Part shown: one piece after another, positions 26,101 to 38,197 of the stretch
How positions within the stretch are numbered: position 1 is the stretch's first letter
Layout of the letters: the number at the start of each line of letters is the position of its first letter
From: Polytrichum commune
Taxonomy: Eukaryota > Streptophyta > Polytrichopsida > Polytrichales > Polytrichaceae
Direction: 5' to 3'
Assembly: GCA_950295325.1 (NCBI GenBank)
Contig: OX485804.1
Location: forward strand, 930,001 to 994,000
Length of the DNA: 64,000 nt
Position numbers and translations under genes: made by a program
The notes under the pieces: model-generated
Told to the model about the DNA's origin: nothing
Seen by the model: the letters and a program-made list of their open reading frames with translations, nothing else
The model's database searches: none

Positions 26101-27512
26101 GTGCCTGTCGAGGTGTCGCTTCATCTTCTTGAGCAACACATGCGGGTCAGCTGGGCCGTACGCAATCACCTTGTCTATCGCTTGGTCGGTCACCACTTTC
26201 ACTACGCCTGGAGGATACAAAAGTGATATTCAGGTGGCCATTCAATCAATCAAAAAATCTGTGTGAGTCTATAATTGATCTGATCCCGCAGCACCAAGAA
26301 AATACAAAGTTTCATCACGATTCTATCAACCACCATAGCAAGATATGTCATGGTGATCTATGCATTGGTAGAATTGATTGCGGTTTCTATCATGCACCGG
26401 CTGACCATGGCCATGAATTGGGCCTTTAGTAAGCCAAAGCTGAAGAAACCCAGGAAAGGAGATCAATTGTGATGCTTGCTGCATTTCTCTTTGCAAGGGT
26501 AGCTTGGACGTGCCCATGAATTCTTCGAAACTAGGCTAGGAGACTGGTGTGTGCATGGACTAGGTGACTCGTCAGGAGCAGGCCATTCACCCACCATGAT
26601 GTCAGTTCATAATACCCGGTGCCAATTAGCAACTTCAAAACATGATATATTTCACCACAGCTAGAAATTCTGGGCATTTTTAAGCTAACTCCACAAGAAT
26701 AAATGTAGCAAGCATTCCAATTGATCTCCATTCCTGGGTTTCGTCAAGATTGGCTTACTACAGGTCCAATTCTTGGCCATGGTCAGCCAGCGCAAGGTAA
26801 CTACAATAGCTCTACCAATGCATAGTTTACCATGTCAACATAGCTTTGAAACTATGCTAGGAGACTTTGTATGTGCACGAATTCAGGTGTATCATCAGAA
26901 TCAAATCAGATCATTTAATGACTATGATCATGTCAGTTCATGATCTCCGGAGCCAAGCATCTACAAATGATAACAGTCTTTTCACATTCTTTTCACCACG
27001 GCATGAAATGATATGCATTTTCAAGCTAAGCATGCAGGAATAAATGCAGCAAGCATTACAGTTGATCACTTTCCTGAGTTTGAGATTTTGGTTACTACTA
27101 TAGGAGTTCATGGCTATGGAAAGCCATAAAACTGGTACCTACAAATGCTTAGATGACCATGACATAGCTTAGAAACAACGTCTTGAGACTTGTGGAGACA
27201 CTACTTGACAGGCACTTACCATCGACCTCCTCGCACTCTTCTACTGCTTTTTCCTCGCACTTTGCGCAGCACATCTTCACTTGCATCACTGTAGCCTGCA
27301 ACTGTTGCCAACACCTAGCATGGTAAGTCTCTAACATTACACAGCAATGGCAGTTATGGGATTTGACAGCTGTAGTTTTAAAATTGCAAATAAGATAAAC
27401 ATTTGGATGAAGGCGGGAGAATGGCACGTAGTCTACAGAGTGTCACCACAAGAAGCTTGTCAACTTAGAATAAGATGCAAGTAGAACTTACTGGCAATTG
27501 CTGATGATTCAT
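23123..27512 (-). CDS. HMA-domain metal-binding protein with long repetitive tail (HPP-like)
   Basis: Coding exons in transcript order: 27512–27492, 27295–27220, 26207–25214, 24281–23123, giving 2,250 nt and 749 aa. Residues 8 to about 75 form one heavy-metal-associated domain (βαββαβ type): MQVKMCCAKC with the metal site MxCxxC, then a strand VVKVVTDQAIDKVIAYGP and a closing HATFWHP. The start MNHQQLP comes from a 21-nt exon followed by GTAAGT, and joins in frame. After the domain come a Gln/Pro-rich stretch, two copies of VVFIPVDAKDG (near 219–229 and 271–281), and from residue 364 an Arg/Tyr/Ser-rich tail with many SPREGEY-like units. The C-terminus ends VKHIR, with no CaaX box, so it is HPP-like rather than an isoprenylated HIPP. 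Known HPPs bind soft metal ions or act as adaptors; 749 aa is long for the family. The metal and partner are unknown. Confidence 0.85.
24282..25213 (-). other. HMA gene intron 3
   Basis: Flanked by a donor GTTATA at the exon 3 end and an acceptor GATCAG before exon 4. A short array TATATGAAAGT ×3 occurs at about 24854–24886. The donor is weak apart from GT, but the junction restores Arg-Ala-Arg-Glu in frame. Confidence 0.6.
26340..27180. repeat. HMA gene intron 2: inverted plus direct duplication
   Basis: The segment 26340–26486 is the inverted copy of 26701–26844. Shared strings include GGCCATGGTCAGCC, TACCAATGCATAG and AGCAAGCAT, giving arms of about 145 bp and a loop of about 215 bp. In addition 26528–26848 and 26848–27172 are direct units of about 320 bp, anchored by GAAACTANGCTAGGAGACT and by AATAAATGNAGCAAGCATT. 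The intron (26208–27219) is therefore made mostly of one duplicated sequence in both orientations and can fold into a long hairpin in the pre-mRNA. Confidence 0.75.
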
Positions 27513-27523
27513 CGGACTCCTGG

Positions 27524-29640
27524 TCTGCACACACAAAAAGAAAAAGAAAATCACCCATCATGAAGTTAGTTGCGAGACAATTGAGAGATAAGTAATGGAG
27601 GGACAAGTGAGATCGATTGATCAAGAGACAATCGATCATCTTTTGTAGAATACTTCTTGTCAAGGAACAGATGCACCTTAAGTATCACTTCGGAAGTTGC
27701 AATACAATCACAAGCCTCCAACATACCCAAGAGCCAAGCTCGATATGCCCTACATTCATGTCTATGCATACTGTGTTGTAAAATTGGACTTCCCTGTCTA
27801 CTATACAAATTAGACCTATCTTTATCCGCAGCAAGGGATGTCACTTGCCTTCTAACTAGTTACAGTTGCAAGAGGAGGTTGGTAAACTTGCACAAGAGCC
27901 ACGGACTGAAGAAACTCAAGAACTTCAGTCACCTAACTTCACCTAAAAGGTGAGTGCAAGGAGAATGATGCTCAAGCTCAACGCTTACTGCAAGTTAAAG
28001 CAATTCTACAGTGAACAAAATACGTGGGGGCGTCCAAAGAACGCCATATCTTCCGTTTTTCTACACAATTGGCTTGTGAAGGCTGGCAGCGTTAAGAAAA
28101 GTCTAACGAACTCACCGACGCCATCCCTACAGCTTCAGGCAGCTCAGCCTCCGATTGCTTCAAAGTTTGATAGTTGGGTGCTCCTGGTTGTAGAGTGCGA
28201 TCTCGAAACTTGAATATCAATGCGAGATGACCTCCAGTTGTTTCCTCACTTTCGTCAAACAGCAAAGATCACTCAACAACTACACTCCCACTACACTAAG
28301 TTAGTACCTATCCCACTGGAAACCTTGAACACTTGTTTCTTAAAATTTAGTCGTCCGTCAAACGGCAAAGATGATCATCCAACCTCTGAACAGTATCGGC
28401 TACACTAAATAGTGTGGACCTTCCAAGTTCCTGAGCAGCTTGCAGATCGGGTTCTAGGTCACTGCTTGACAAGAGGTTCTCAAATACTCAACAGCAACAC
28501 ATGAAACTCCACTAAAACAATTCCACTTCCACTTTAGATGCCACTAACTTATAGCAGAGCTGCACAACAAAGACCCAAGCACAGCTCACGCAAATTTGTA
28601 TGCCTATGGACTGATCGTCATTGTGATATTGTCTGGGCTAATTCTGCTGCTTCTCCGCGTGAGGCCTGTAGGAAAGGAGAGTTGCTTGGCATGAAAAGGA
28701 GTTTGGAGGACTACTTTGTAAGTAGGAGGATGCACCACAACCCCACCACAACAACGGCAGGAAAGATGAAGATTTGATGTGGCCAGCAGCTGTAAAATAT
28801 AAGCAAAATTATTGCGGTTTTAAGGTGAATGATCAAGTGAGTGAGTGAGGTGTCTTAAGGGGGGGAGGCCCACCTTGTAAGCTATGAGTTAAATTAACCT
28901 CGGTAGGTTCAAGATGTTCGGTGATGGTTCTCCGAACTTCAAAGCCTGCAAGCGGCTGCACGAATCCCAGCAAGTTCGGATTTTATTTTTCTCTTATTTC
29001 CGATGACTCGGCCTATGTGATTCTGCTCAACTATCATAATCGAGGACATATATGCAACCCCAGCCAGAACCTGAAGTCCCTCCGCCTCTGTCTATCAATA
29101 TGCCGCGTGGCGCATCTCGGTGCCTTGTGTGAGGGTTTTGTGTCAGGCTCTACTTCCGATACTTTTTACAACACAATCCCCATACCCAACCTTAACCAAC
29201 GTTTGATGAACTCGCTGCCAGATGTGGCTTAGGATTTCATTACGTGGCAGCTATGTGTTTTTTTTGTTTCTTTTGTTTCTTTTGTTTGTGGGGGGTGGGT
29301 GGGAAGGGGGGGGGGGGATAAAACATGCTCCTTAGAGATCATTTAAGACTAATTCATTCCAATTGAATTTCATTAGATTGATTCAAGGTCTCTAATATTT
29401 GATCCTGGTATCAAGTAAGTTAAACTAAGAGATTATGAGCTACAAATAATCACTCTTGATGTTTTTACCTTCAACTTACATGATTGTCACAAGTGATTGG
29501 CCGTCAAATATGAACCACTTTTCAGTAAGTACAGTACCATCATGGTTGGTTGCATCTTTGAAATATACATAACCCCAAATCGAACAATAAGCGCAACAAA
29601 ATAAACCTTTTCCTCTTGTATACATTTTCTACAAAAAAAA
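27524..29640. other. Upstream region of the HMA gene
   Basis: The start codon lies at 27,512 on the minus strand, inside an exon whose acceptor is at 27524, so at least one 5'UTR exon lies further right. I could not place it. Small plus-strand frames (27950–28213, 28538–28777, 28921–29232) have no domain and probably overlap the leader or promoter of this gene. A poly-G run is at 29306–29317. Confidence 0.5.
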
Positions 29641-29661
29641 ATTATCATATTTTAATGGTCA

Positions 29662-29807
29662 TGCATAACATTATTAAGCAATGTGCATTTGTTCATGTGG
29701 GCCTTGAGAATATAACCATGCAATGCCCCAACCTAATGCAAGGAGACTCAAATTCATATGTGGGCCCACATGAACAAACAAACATTGCTTAATAATGTTA
29801 TATGGCA
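29662..29807. mobile_element. Small foldback (MITE-like) element, about 146 bp
   Basis: Inverted arms 29662–29703 and 29762–29807 both carry AACATTATTAAGCAATGT and TTGTTCATGTGGGCC. The loop is about 58 bp. It has no coding capacity. Confidence 0.75.
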
Positions 29808-29809
29808 CT

Positions 29810-32690
29810 AACATATCTACAATACGGGTTTATGTTCTCTAGGTAAGGAGGGAGGATAATTTGTTACAGATTTTTTGACATGGAGGTTCTAGCAAGTTCT
29901 GAACAATATGACTAGGCAGAGCACAATTTCTATCATTTAACCACCACTGATGAATCTTATGTATTGTTTACCTTTTGAACTCCGTTGTTTGCTGGAATGA
30001 GGTCATTGATAGGCAAGCAAAAACACATACATTCTGGTAGTTGCACCTCTCAGAAAGACTAATTGGAAAGTGATATTTGAATGTTTGTAGTGACATGTAG
30101 TATGAGTAAGTGCTTGTATCAAATGGCAAGGGTGGTGAAAAGTGATACACTTCCATATGTTTAATTGAGAATCGTCTCACACTGTCTCAGTCTTGGAGCT
30201 ATTATATGGCAGATTCAAAACCTTTAACTGCCTGCCACAAAATGGACAAGAAGGCCATCAAAGCAGGGAAATCATAAACCCCAACAACAACATTCATTGA
30301 AGTAAGTGGGCCTAACTCCATTACTTATCTCAATCGGACATTGTTGGGTGGTTAGGTGCACATCTAAGAGCAAACACCAAAAACGCATATGATTAAAAGA
30401 GATTGGACCATGTGTTTAGAATTGTTAGCTGTTTTAAATTCACTTGTCAACATAACTGGGGGGAGAGGAGACTTTCTACGTGACCTTAGGATTCTTGATA
30501 AATCATAAGAATTCATAGTTTCAATGTTATTTGGAATCTATCGTGGCATCTTTACATTAATTTCAGGATGCACAAAATTTTTAACCTCAAATATTTGAGT
30601 AGTATAAGGTAATAAACAACAACATCAACAACAAAAGTAACTAAATAAAAGATGTCTACCTTAAATATTCTCTTTGTTATCCTTTGGTGCTTGGGCATAA
30701 TTGAATCACCACCATTTAAGCACTTGATGGTTAAAACAATCTTAGGATTGTTAAGGTCACATAAACACTACAAATGATCTCCAAGTGTTGGATGTCGGTG
30801 TGAGTGTAATTTTTATGAACAATTAGAACATTTGAAAACATGTAAGATTATTTGATAGTATATTGAAGTTGATAATAATACACCTGGAAATTCTAAATGA
30901 AGAATATGAGAGATGTGCTTGTTATTTTTGAAGTTGAGGTGAATTTAAAGTTAGCACTTGAAGTGAAACTTGTAGATGAGTCCATGTGAGACCTTTTTTT
31001 CCTTCCCATACCTAATTATTCACCTATCATTTGTGTAAATAAGTTCTACATTGGTTTGGAGAATGAATTGAAACTTGGCACTTTCGATACAAGCACCAGT
31101 TCCAATAAAGTGACACGGGAGCAAATGATCATCTTCCGGGCTTTGTAACCATTGTGGACCGAGTCATGCTTGGACGTGTCTTCTCGTCCGTGGGTCCATG
31201 CATGGCACCAAAAGATGGCCTACCTCAATCTCTTCATATCGATTCATGAATTGCAATGTTTATGGAACTTTCATGTAAAAAAGCTTGAAGCCCAAAATAT
31301 TACGTTACCTTGTGGAGGCGGCCAACTCCCAAGCTTGAGAGGGTGCTCATCGAAGAACTAGGGCATGTTACACTCGTGACCACGTGCCGTGACTGTGACC
31401 AGTTTCTAAATTATTTCATTGGGTACAAAAATAATTGGCGGTGTCATTTCACTACAAAATAGATCACCAAAAACAACCATGTGAAGGTACGGATAAGAAA
31501 GTGAAATAAATTCCTACGTATCCCGAAATGAACAATGCTCGATGGTCACTCAGATTTTACGACGAGACCAGCCAAATAGATGTTCTCAACAAAAAAATAA
31601 AAAAACCGAGAATGATCATCCACTTAACAAGTATGTCTCGTGACCAAGATCTTACTACGTGATGCGGAAATCTATACAGCCTGCATGCTCCAGATTAAGG
31701 GCCACGACCATGAGAAACCCTAAATCACTTCTTCTCACAGCCCTCGGTCCATCACGTGACTTAACCTAGTAGTGTTGTTATGCCCTGAACTTACTAACTT
31801 AAGTTGAAGAAGCGAATTGCAGCCGACATGCAATATCGATATGAGGGTGCAGTCTGTTGTCCACATGGCATCCTGTGAAGGAAGCTATCATCAATTTCCT
31901 TGTACTCACAAATCTCCTCACAAGCGCCATTGATGCTCTGCACTGCACTCGTTTGTGCAAAATGATGGTGCAGGCACCCTAACTTATGCGCGGAGAGCCG
32001 GCTGCTACTTTAACTTAGTTGCAGATGCACCGGTGGAGGTTGAGAAATAACCCATTGAAGTTGAAGACTTCAGGAAAACTACACGTCATTGCAGAGGAGG
32101 TTATAGATGACCCCCAATTTACCAAGAAAACCAGGAAGATGTCGTCAATATGTAACCGGTTGGATGTGGAACACACTGGGATCTCAACCGACAATGCCCA
32201 AAATCCTCCCCTCCCTGCACACTGATGCGGTCTCTGGTGGGGGTGTGCCAACCTTGCAATTTCATGTACAAACAAGCAGGTGAACCCTATGTTGGCTTGA
32301 CACATGTTGTTTCTGCAGTTCAGCAACCCACCATGCCAGGTACCCATGACTCCTTCAGTGACACGAGCCACTGGGTTGCCCCGCTCCAATTTATTGACAT
32401 TCCACACGATTTTGTATATTTGTCACCACAGTAACAAAGTTCGGGAAACGTTTCTCTACTTTGGTTGCCATATGAATTGGTAAGAAAAGATTTTAAGTTT
32501 TTGTGCTGTGATTTGAGCTCAAGGTAATTTGCATGGGGTAAAGAGGCAACCTATTTGCGAAGGCAACCTAATTGTTGCATATCGGTGCAGTTTGCCCAAA
32601 TACAAAGGGTCACTTTACACTAGAGCTTGAGGGTCCGTGATCGTTGAAGTCTCTCGTTGGTGGAAAAGGATGGGACCATCCACGTAGCTT
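29810..32690. other. Intergenic, no gene recognised
   Basis: AT-rich apart from a GC-richer block at about 31,780–32,440, which carries open frames on both strands (32015–32407 minus, 32019–32225 and 32225–32434 plus). None shows a domain I recognise, and the frames overlap one another, so I call no gene. The block may be an old transposon or gene fragment. Confidence 0.45.
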
Positions 32691-32694
32691 TACA

Positions 32695-33224
32695 CTACAC
32701 CATTTATGGTATTTAGTGCACACACACCAAACTAGATTCCTAGAGGTCTCAGTGTCACGTGTGCTAATTGTCGACATGGTACTAATTGTCAGCAAAGTCA
32801 TTTTTTGAAATGAAATTTCATTTACACCATGACAATTAGCATAGCACATTGGGATCCTTGAGACGATAGTTTGGTGTTTTGGTATGCAAGGGGAAGCTAC
32901 TATTGAGCATATTGATCGCACGTGTCATCATCATGTGTTTACATTTTAGTGTGCAAGAGGAAGATATATTTGAGCATACTAATGCCATGTGTCACTTGTG
33001 TACACTTTTGGTCACCTTGTAGACTGTTATGTAACATAGGCATCCACCTCATAACACTATCGAACATACTCGTACCAAGATATTAACAAGAGCACTTGAA
33101 CGCCAAGTGTCAGGACATGTTCTTTAATGGTGAAGTTGTTGATCAATATAACCTAGCGTACACCTCAAAAATAGGGTAAGTGACACTATTACACATGTGA
33201 CAATAAATACCATAAACAATGTAG
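32695..33224 (+). mobile_element. TATGGTATT-TIR element, copy 2 (near full length)
   Basis: About 530 bp with inverted termini. The left end reads CTACACCATTTATGGTATTT, and the right end read backwards gives CTACATTGTTTATGGTATTT. The interior shares CCTAGAGGTCTCA, GCAAGGGGAAG and ACCTCATAACA with the other copies. No transposase frame is present, so it is non-autonomous. Confidence 0.8.
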
Positions 33225-33712
33225 AGCTTGAGGATCTAGATGATGAACATCCTACAAATAATCTTACACGGCATGAAATGGATAAAGTTTCATAATCTAC
33301 CAGATTTTGAGTCAAACCTACCTCAAAGAGGTGAGCCTAACACAAAAGTGGAAGATCATGACACTACAAAATCTCCAAAGAGCCACACCAATGGAGTTAT
33401 GTTGTATATGTCTTTACACTACATTTGGCCCATAACCACACAATATTCAATTTCAATTTTCCTTGATACGACCTTCAGATGAGTTTCAAAGGTCCACACA
33501 ATTCGATCGCCATGTCCTTGGCCATACTGCAAATTGCCCCTAAAGGATTGGAAGCTCTAGGGTAGTGTAGCACCCCTTTCACATCTAAGTCCCTCCCGAG
33601 GAAGGGGTTTTACATGTAGAATGCACTAGGATCAATGAATCACATTGCATAATGCAAGGATAATGGTGTAACACGAGTGACAAAACATCCACAAACTCCG
33701 TAAGACTACATT

Positions 33713-33928
33713 AAATATTGTGTTTACTATAGTGTCACTTACTATGTGGAGTTACACAATGCTATATCTTTTTACTATTAATGTCATTTCAAACCACCTA
33801 AAAATGTCAATGTTCGTTAATGTTCAAAAAACCAATTTGACCTTTGTTGGCAAAAAGAAGAAGACATACAGTAAATAGTTATAGCATTGTGTAATTCTAA
33901 ACAGTAACTGACACTAGATACAATATCA
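33713..33928. mobile_element. Foldback element, about 216 bp
   Basis: Arms at 33713–33777 and 33870–33928 pair over ATATTGTNTNTAGTGTCA, GTTACACAATGCTATA and a TTTACT end, with few mismatches. It is non-coding and MITE-like. A separate short perfect palindrome, CAAGATGTT-AA-AACATCTTG, follows at 33977–33996. Confidence 0.75.
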
Positions 33929-33996
33929 AGTACATAGTGTATTCAAGTATACTTGAGAAGATTGAATCTTAAGTTTCAAGATGTTAAAACATCTTG

Positions 33997-35160
33997 TGAT
34001 TGAAATTCAGTAGCCTCAAGAAAATCATCCAAGAGTTCCTACAGGTAGTAAGGACTAGGTTTAGCACATTACACTACATAATACATCAATCCAGATTCAC
34101 TTCTATGTAGTTATAAAAAATGCTTCACACTAATTGAAGTTGACGTTTTAAACTCCATATGATGATTACATGATAAAGTGGTGAACCGTGTATATTGTAA
34201 ATTTGATCATTTCACATACTCATATTCTAGAAAATTAATCTGCGGACAAGACTAGATGCACACATCTTGTCCTTGTGCTCCAAAATTGATAGTCTCGAAC
34301 TAAGATGTATCCCGTGCTTAATTAGGACAGTCTCACGTGTATCCATGTAGAATGCACAAAGATGAGGATATTACACTACATAATGCATTGATACCGGTAC
34401 ATGATGATAATATAGTACCTACACTGATACATGTAATTAGGTTGCCTTGATGAATAGGTTGCCTCTTTACCCATGCCAATGACCTTGGGTTAAAATCAAG
34501 ACACAAACACTTATAACTTTGCTTATAAATCCGTAGGGCAACCAAAATAAAACAGTATGCTCTATGTATTTTTTTATTGTGATAACAAACATCTAAAACA
34601 GTGTGAATGTTTAGTAAATTAGAGTGGGACAGCCTAATCGTACATATCGGTGTAGAGCATTTTTTTGAAAGTAAAACTAGACTAAGTCAAAGTCCAGAAT
34701 TATAATGTGTTGAATTCTATATTAGGATACTACAATAGGATTTTATAGAGTATGCATAGTTGATTATGATAATGTATAGCAATTGTTTTTATTACAGTTT
34801 TGTTATATAACATTTTATTATATAGATTTTACATTAGAAAATAGACCATTGATTTTTGCATTATATTTTTGATAGCATAACATTCTAGTAATCACTAAGG
34901 ATTCACCTATCTCCCATGAAATTTAGGTATACGAGGAGTGTATGGATAGATCCACTCATAAAATTCAAGCAACCAAAAAATTCTAGGTGTTGAAAAGATG
35001 TCTAGATTTGCTTAAATACAAGACGTAGATGTAAATATCTAGGATGAATGGCATTTTGGTAAATAGTGATGAATCTTTTGATGAGCCTAGATGAACTCAT
35101 CAACGCCCCCCCCCCCCCCCAATTCCAAATTCCATACAAGATATTTGCTTAAAAGGAATG
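33997..35160. other. Intergenic, no gene seen
   Basis: Very AT-rich. The phrase TGTAGAATGCAC followed by ATTACACTACATAATGCAT-like text appears near 33617 and near 34347–34390, suggesting a partial duplicated segment. A run of 15 C lies at 35106–35120. Confidence 0.45.
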
Positions 35161-35163
35161 TAA

Positions 35164-35764
35164 GTCCACCATTCATGGTATTTAGTGTCACGTACACTGT
35201 TTGCAAAGGGCCTAAACTAGATGCCTAGAGGTCTCAAAGTGTCACACCCACTAATTGCTTATATGATTTTATTTGTCAACATAAATAACTCCTTCAAGTG
35301 GAAAAATATCTACAATATGGCATTTAGTGTAGTACATTGGATACTTTAGATGATAGTATTGTGTGTTAGTTTGCAAGGGGAAGATACTTTTTAGCGTACT
35401 AATGGCAAGTGTCCTGTGTTTACATTTTAGTATGCAAGAGGATAATATTCTTGAACATACTACTATAACAATGGCAAGTGTCATGTGTTTACATTTTAGT
35501 ATGCAAGAGGATAATATTCTTGAGCATACTACTATAACAATGGCAAGTGTCATTAGTATACACTTTAGTCAATGACGTGTAGACCATTGTGCAACATAGG
35601 GCATGCACCTCATAACAATATTGAACATAACTTACTCATGCCAAGATATTAGTAAGCACACTTGAATGACAAGTGTCATGAGATGACACTTATAATGAAG
35701 TCGTTAATCATCAACGTAACCTAGCATACGCCTCAAAAATAGGATAAGTGACACTAAATACTGG
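35164..35764 (+). mobile_element. TATGGTATT-TIR element, copy 3, with internal 69-bp duplication
   Basis: The left end ACCATTCATGGTATTTAGTG and the interior match copies 2 and 5. The right terminus is truncated after GTGACACTAAATACT. Inside, a unit beginning AATGGCAAGTGTC repeats exactly 69 bp apart at 35401 and 35470, with a partial third at 35539. The small frames on both strands here only translate this duplication. Confidence 0.8.
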
Positions 35765-35799
35765 ACAAGATTAGATGTACACGTGTCATTGGGGTTGGT

Positions 35800-36054
35800 T
35801 AAATATCGCGGCGCTTAGGACAAATTGATGGACTTAGAGCAGGTGAGCTGGCATCCTCAATAAGTAGGGTTTGTGAGGACTTTAATTTTGTGAAGAGGAT
35901 AGGTAGAAGTGAGGTGGCGAGCCTTTGTCGTGTGCCGCCTGTGACCGAAAGGAACTTCTTCAAAGAAAACATGTCACTTGGTGGCCAAAGATTAAAGAGC
36001 CACCGTCATTCTCAGAAAGCCCAAGAAACGCAACTCTTCATACCAATGGCCGGC
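35800..36054 (+). other. GC-richer open segment, unrecognised
   Basis: A plus-strand frame stays open from about 35,803 through 36,132 without needing a start codon. It reads through IDGLRAGELASS and NFVKRIGRSEVASLCR before entering the satellite at 36,055. The composition is protein-like, but no domain is recognised and the 5' side is truncated by a stop. It could be a fragment of a captured gene. Confidence 0.25.
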
Positions 36055-37800
36055 TCCCTTTTCCACAATGCGCCCGTGAAAGAGTCAAGTAGGAGGCCCC
36101 ACCGATGTGTGACCAAATGTGGCCTCGTGTGATAAACTTGTTGGTGGACATCTCTCATCTCAAGGTCCGGCCGATTGTTAAGGTACGTTATCTAAAACCA
36201 ACACTAAATCTGAAATCGATATATTGTGCCAGATTCATTATTATGTTCAGGGGTTTCAAAATATGACGTTGGTGCATTCTAGTGTTGGTTTATATCACTA
36301 CCGTGATAGTTTTGGTATGCCTTCTTTATGAGCATTTGATGTGGATCATACAACAATTTTATCCCAATGCAGCATGGACAAGTCAAGTAGGCCCCACCTA
36401 TGTGTGATTAAATGTTGTCTCGTGTGATAAACTTGTCGGTGGAAAACTCTCATCTCAAGGCTCGGCTGATTGCTAAGGTGCGTTATCCAAAATCAACGTA
36501 TTGTGCCAAATTGATTATTACATTTAGGGACTTCAGAAGTAATATGACAATGGTGCATACTTTCAGTTTAGGGTTAATACACATCAATTTGTGTATGTCC
36601 GCCTTAATTTTATTTATTTATGGTAAACCGGCTTTCTCCAACTTGTTGTGGACATGGCAAGTAGGCCTCACCGATACGGTTTGACGATGTGACCTCGCGT
36701 GATTAACTTGTTGGTGAAATTCTCTCATCTCAGGGCTCAGTTGATTGCTAAGGTACAATACCAAAAACCACAATGAACCTAAAACCAACATATTGTAGCA
36801 AAGTCATTATTACATTTGGGGGTTTCAAAAGTCACATGACATTGGTACATATGGTTGGTTTTATAATTAATATGCATTACTTTTGGGTATGTCCATCTTA
36901 ATTATTTTGGTTTACATTTGATGTTATTTGTGAACTGGTTTTTTCCCAATATGTCGTGAACAAGTGAAGTAGGCCTCACTAATATAGTTTGACAACGTGG
37001 CCTCGTGTGATTAACTTGTTGGTGAAAATCTCTCATTGCAAGGCTCAATTGATTGCTAAGGTACGTTATCCAAAACTAGCTATGAGCCTAAAACCAACAT
37101 ATTGTATGAAAGTCACTATCACATTTGGGGTTGCGAAAGTAATATTACATTGGTGCATACTAGCATTGGTTTATACTAATATGTGATAGATTTGAGCATG
37201 CATGCCTTACTTCTCTTTATGAACATTTGATGTTGATTATAAACTCATTTTATCCCAATGGACCATGAACAAGTCAAGTAGGCCTCACCAATGTTTGACA
37301 ACATAGCCTCATGTGATTAACGTTGTTTGTGGAAAACTCCCATGTCAAGGCTTAGTTGATTGCTAAGGCACGTCAACCAGACCCAAAATTGAACCTAAGA
37401 CCAACAAATCGTACCAAAGTCATGCATTTGGGAGCTTCAAGTATTATATAAGAGTGGTATATAGCCAGTGTTGGTTTTAGGTTAATACGTGTTGGTTTTG
37501 GGTATGCCTACTCTAGTTCTTTTGATCAATATTTGATGTTAATCGCAAACCTTCCTTTTTTTTGGCAACGCGCCGTGAATGAGTCAAGTAGGTCTCATCG
37601 AAGTGTGACATTGTGTTCTCCTGTAATGAAATTTGTGGAAAACTCGCATCTCAAGGCTTGGGGATTTGCTAAGGTACATCCAAAACTAACACTTTGTATC
37701 AAAGTCATACATTTTGGGGGTTCCAAATGTATAACGATGATACATAGTGTCGGTTTTAGGATAGTGTCGGTTTTGGGTATGCCTACCTATTCATTAACCC
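36055..37800 (+). repeat. Satellite array 1, six units of about 300 bp
   Basis: Anchor GTCAAGTAGG or close variants recurs near 36084, 36383, 36659, 36964, 37276 and 37584. Each unit then gives GTGTGATTAACTTGTTGGTG, CTCATCTCAAGGCTC, GATTGCTAAGGTACGT, ACCAACATATTGT and a GTGTTGGTTT-type segment. Spacing is 276–312 bp and units are diverged. Open frames inside (36412–36684, 36989–37186, 37533–37811) are by-products of the repeat. Confidence 0.85.
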
Positions 37801-38197
37801 TTAGCGTCTAAGAGATCCGATATAGGTCTCTCCATGCACAAAAATTGAGTTCTATGCTTCCATTATTAGTCAATTGTGTGGAAAGTGATCTCATCTAAAA
37901 TTGACTCATTCTCCTAATGCACTTTCCAAAGTGTTCAAATACCTTCATGTTATGGAATATTTTGGTTAAAATATGTAGCTTGGATGCCATTAGAAGCAAA
38001 TACGTGTACTTTGTATGTTGATCATCAATGTCCCATGTGAGTGTATTTTTATTTTCTCCTTAACATTAGATAATGTACAAAATCTCAAGGGATGCACTCT
38101 TTATTGGGTAATATATTGTGCATGTGTGACCTCAAATTAATATCCCTATAGACAATAGATTTTGCAACTTGGAATATTACTCACTCTACAACACCAT
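37801..38197. other. Spacer between satellite array and transposase relic
   Basis: AT-rich, with no frame or repeat partner found. Confidence 0.45.

Noticed and set aside
25561-26226. 221-codon plus-strand frame opposite HMA exon 3
   Set aside because: Shadow of the coding exon on the minus strand; it has no domain and no splice continuation.
31980-32440. Retrotransposon or gene fragment in a GC-richer block
   Set aside because: Open frames occur on both strands, but I could not match any of them to a polymerase, integrase or other domain, so no gene is called.
36055-37800. CRISPR-like reading of the regular repeats
   Set aside because: Units are about 300 bp, diverged throughout, and have no short conserved repeat alternating with unique spacers; the DNA is eukaryotic.
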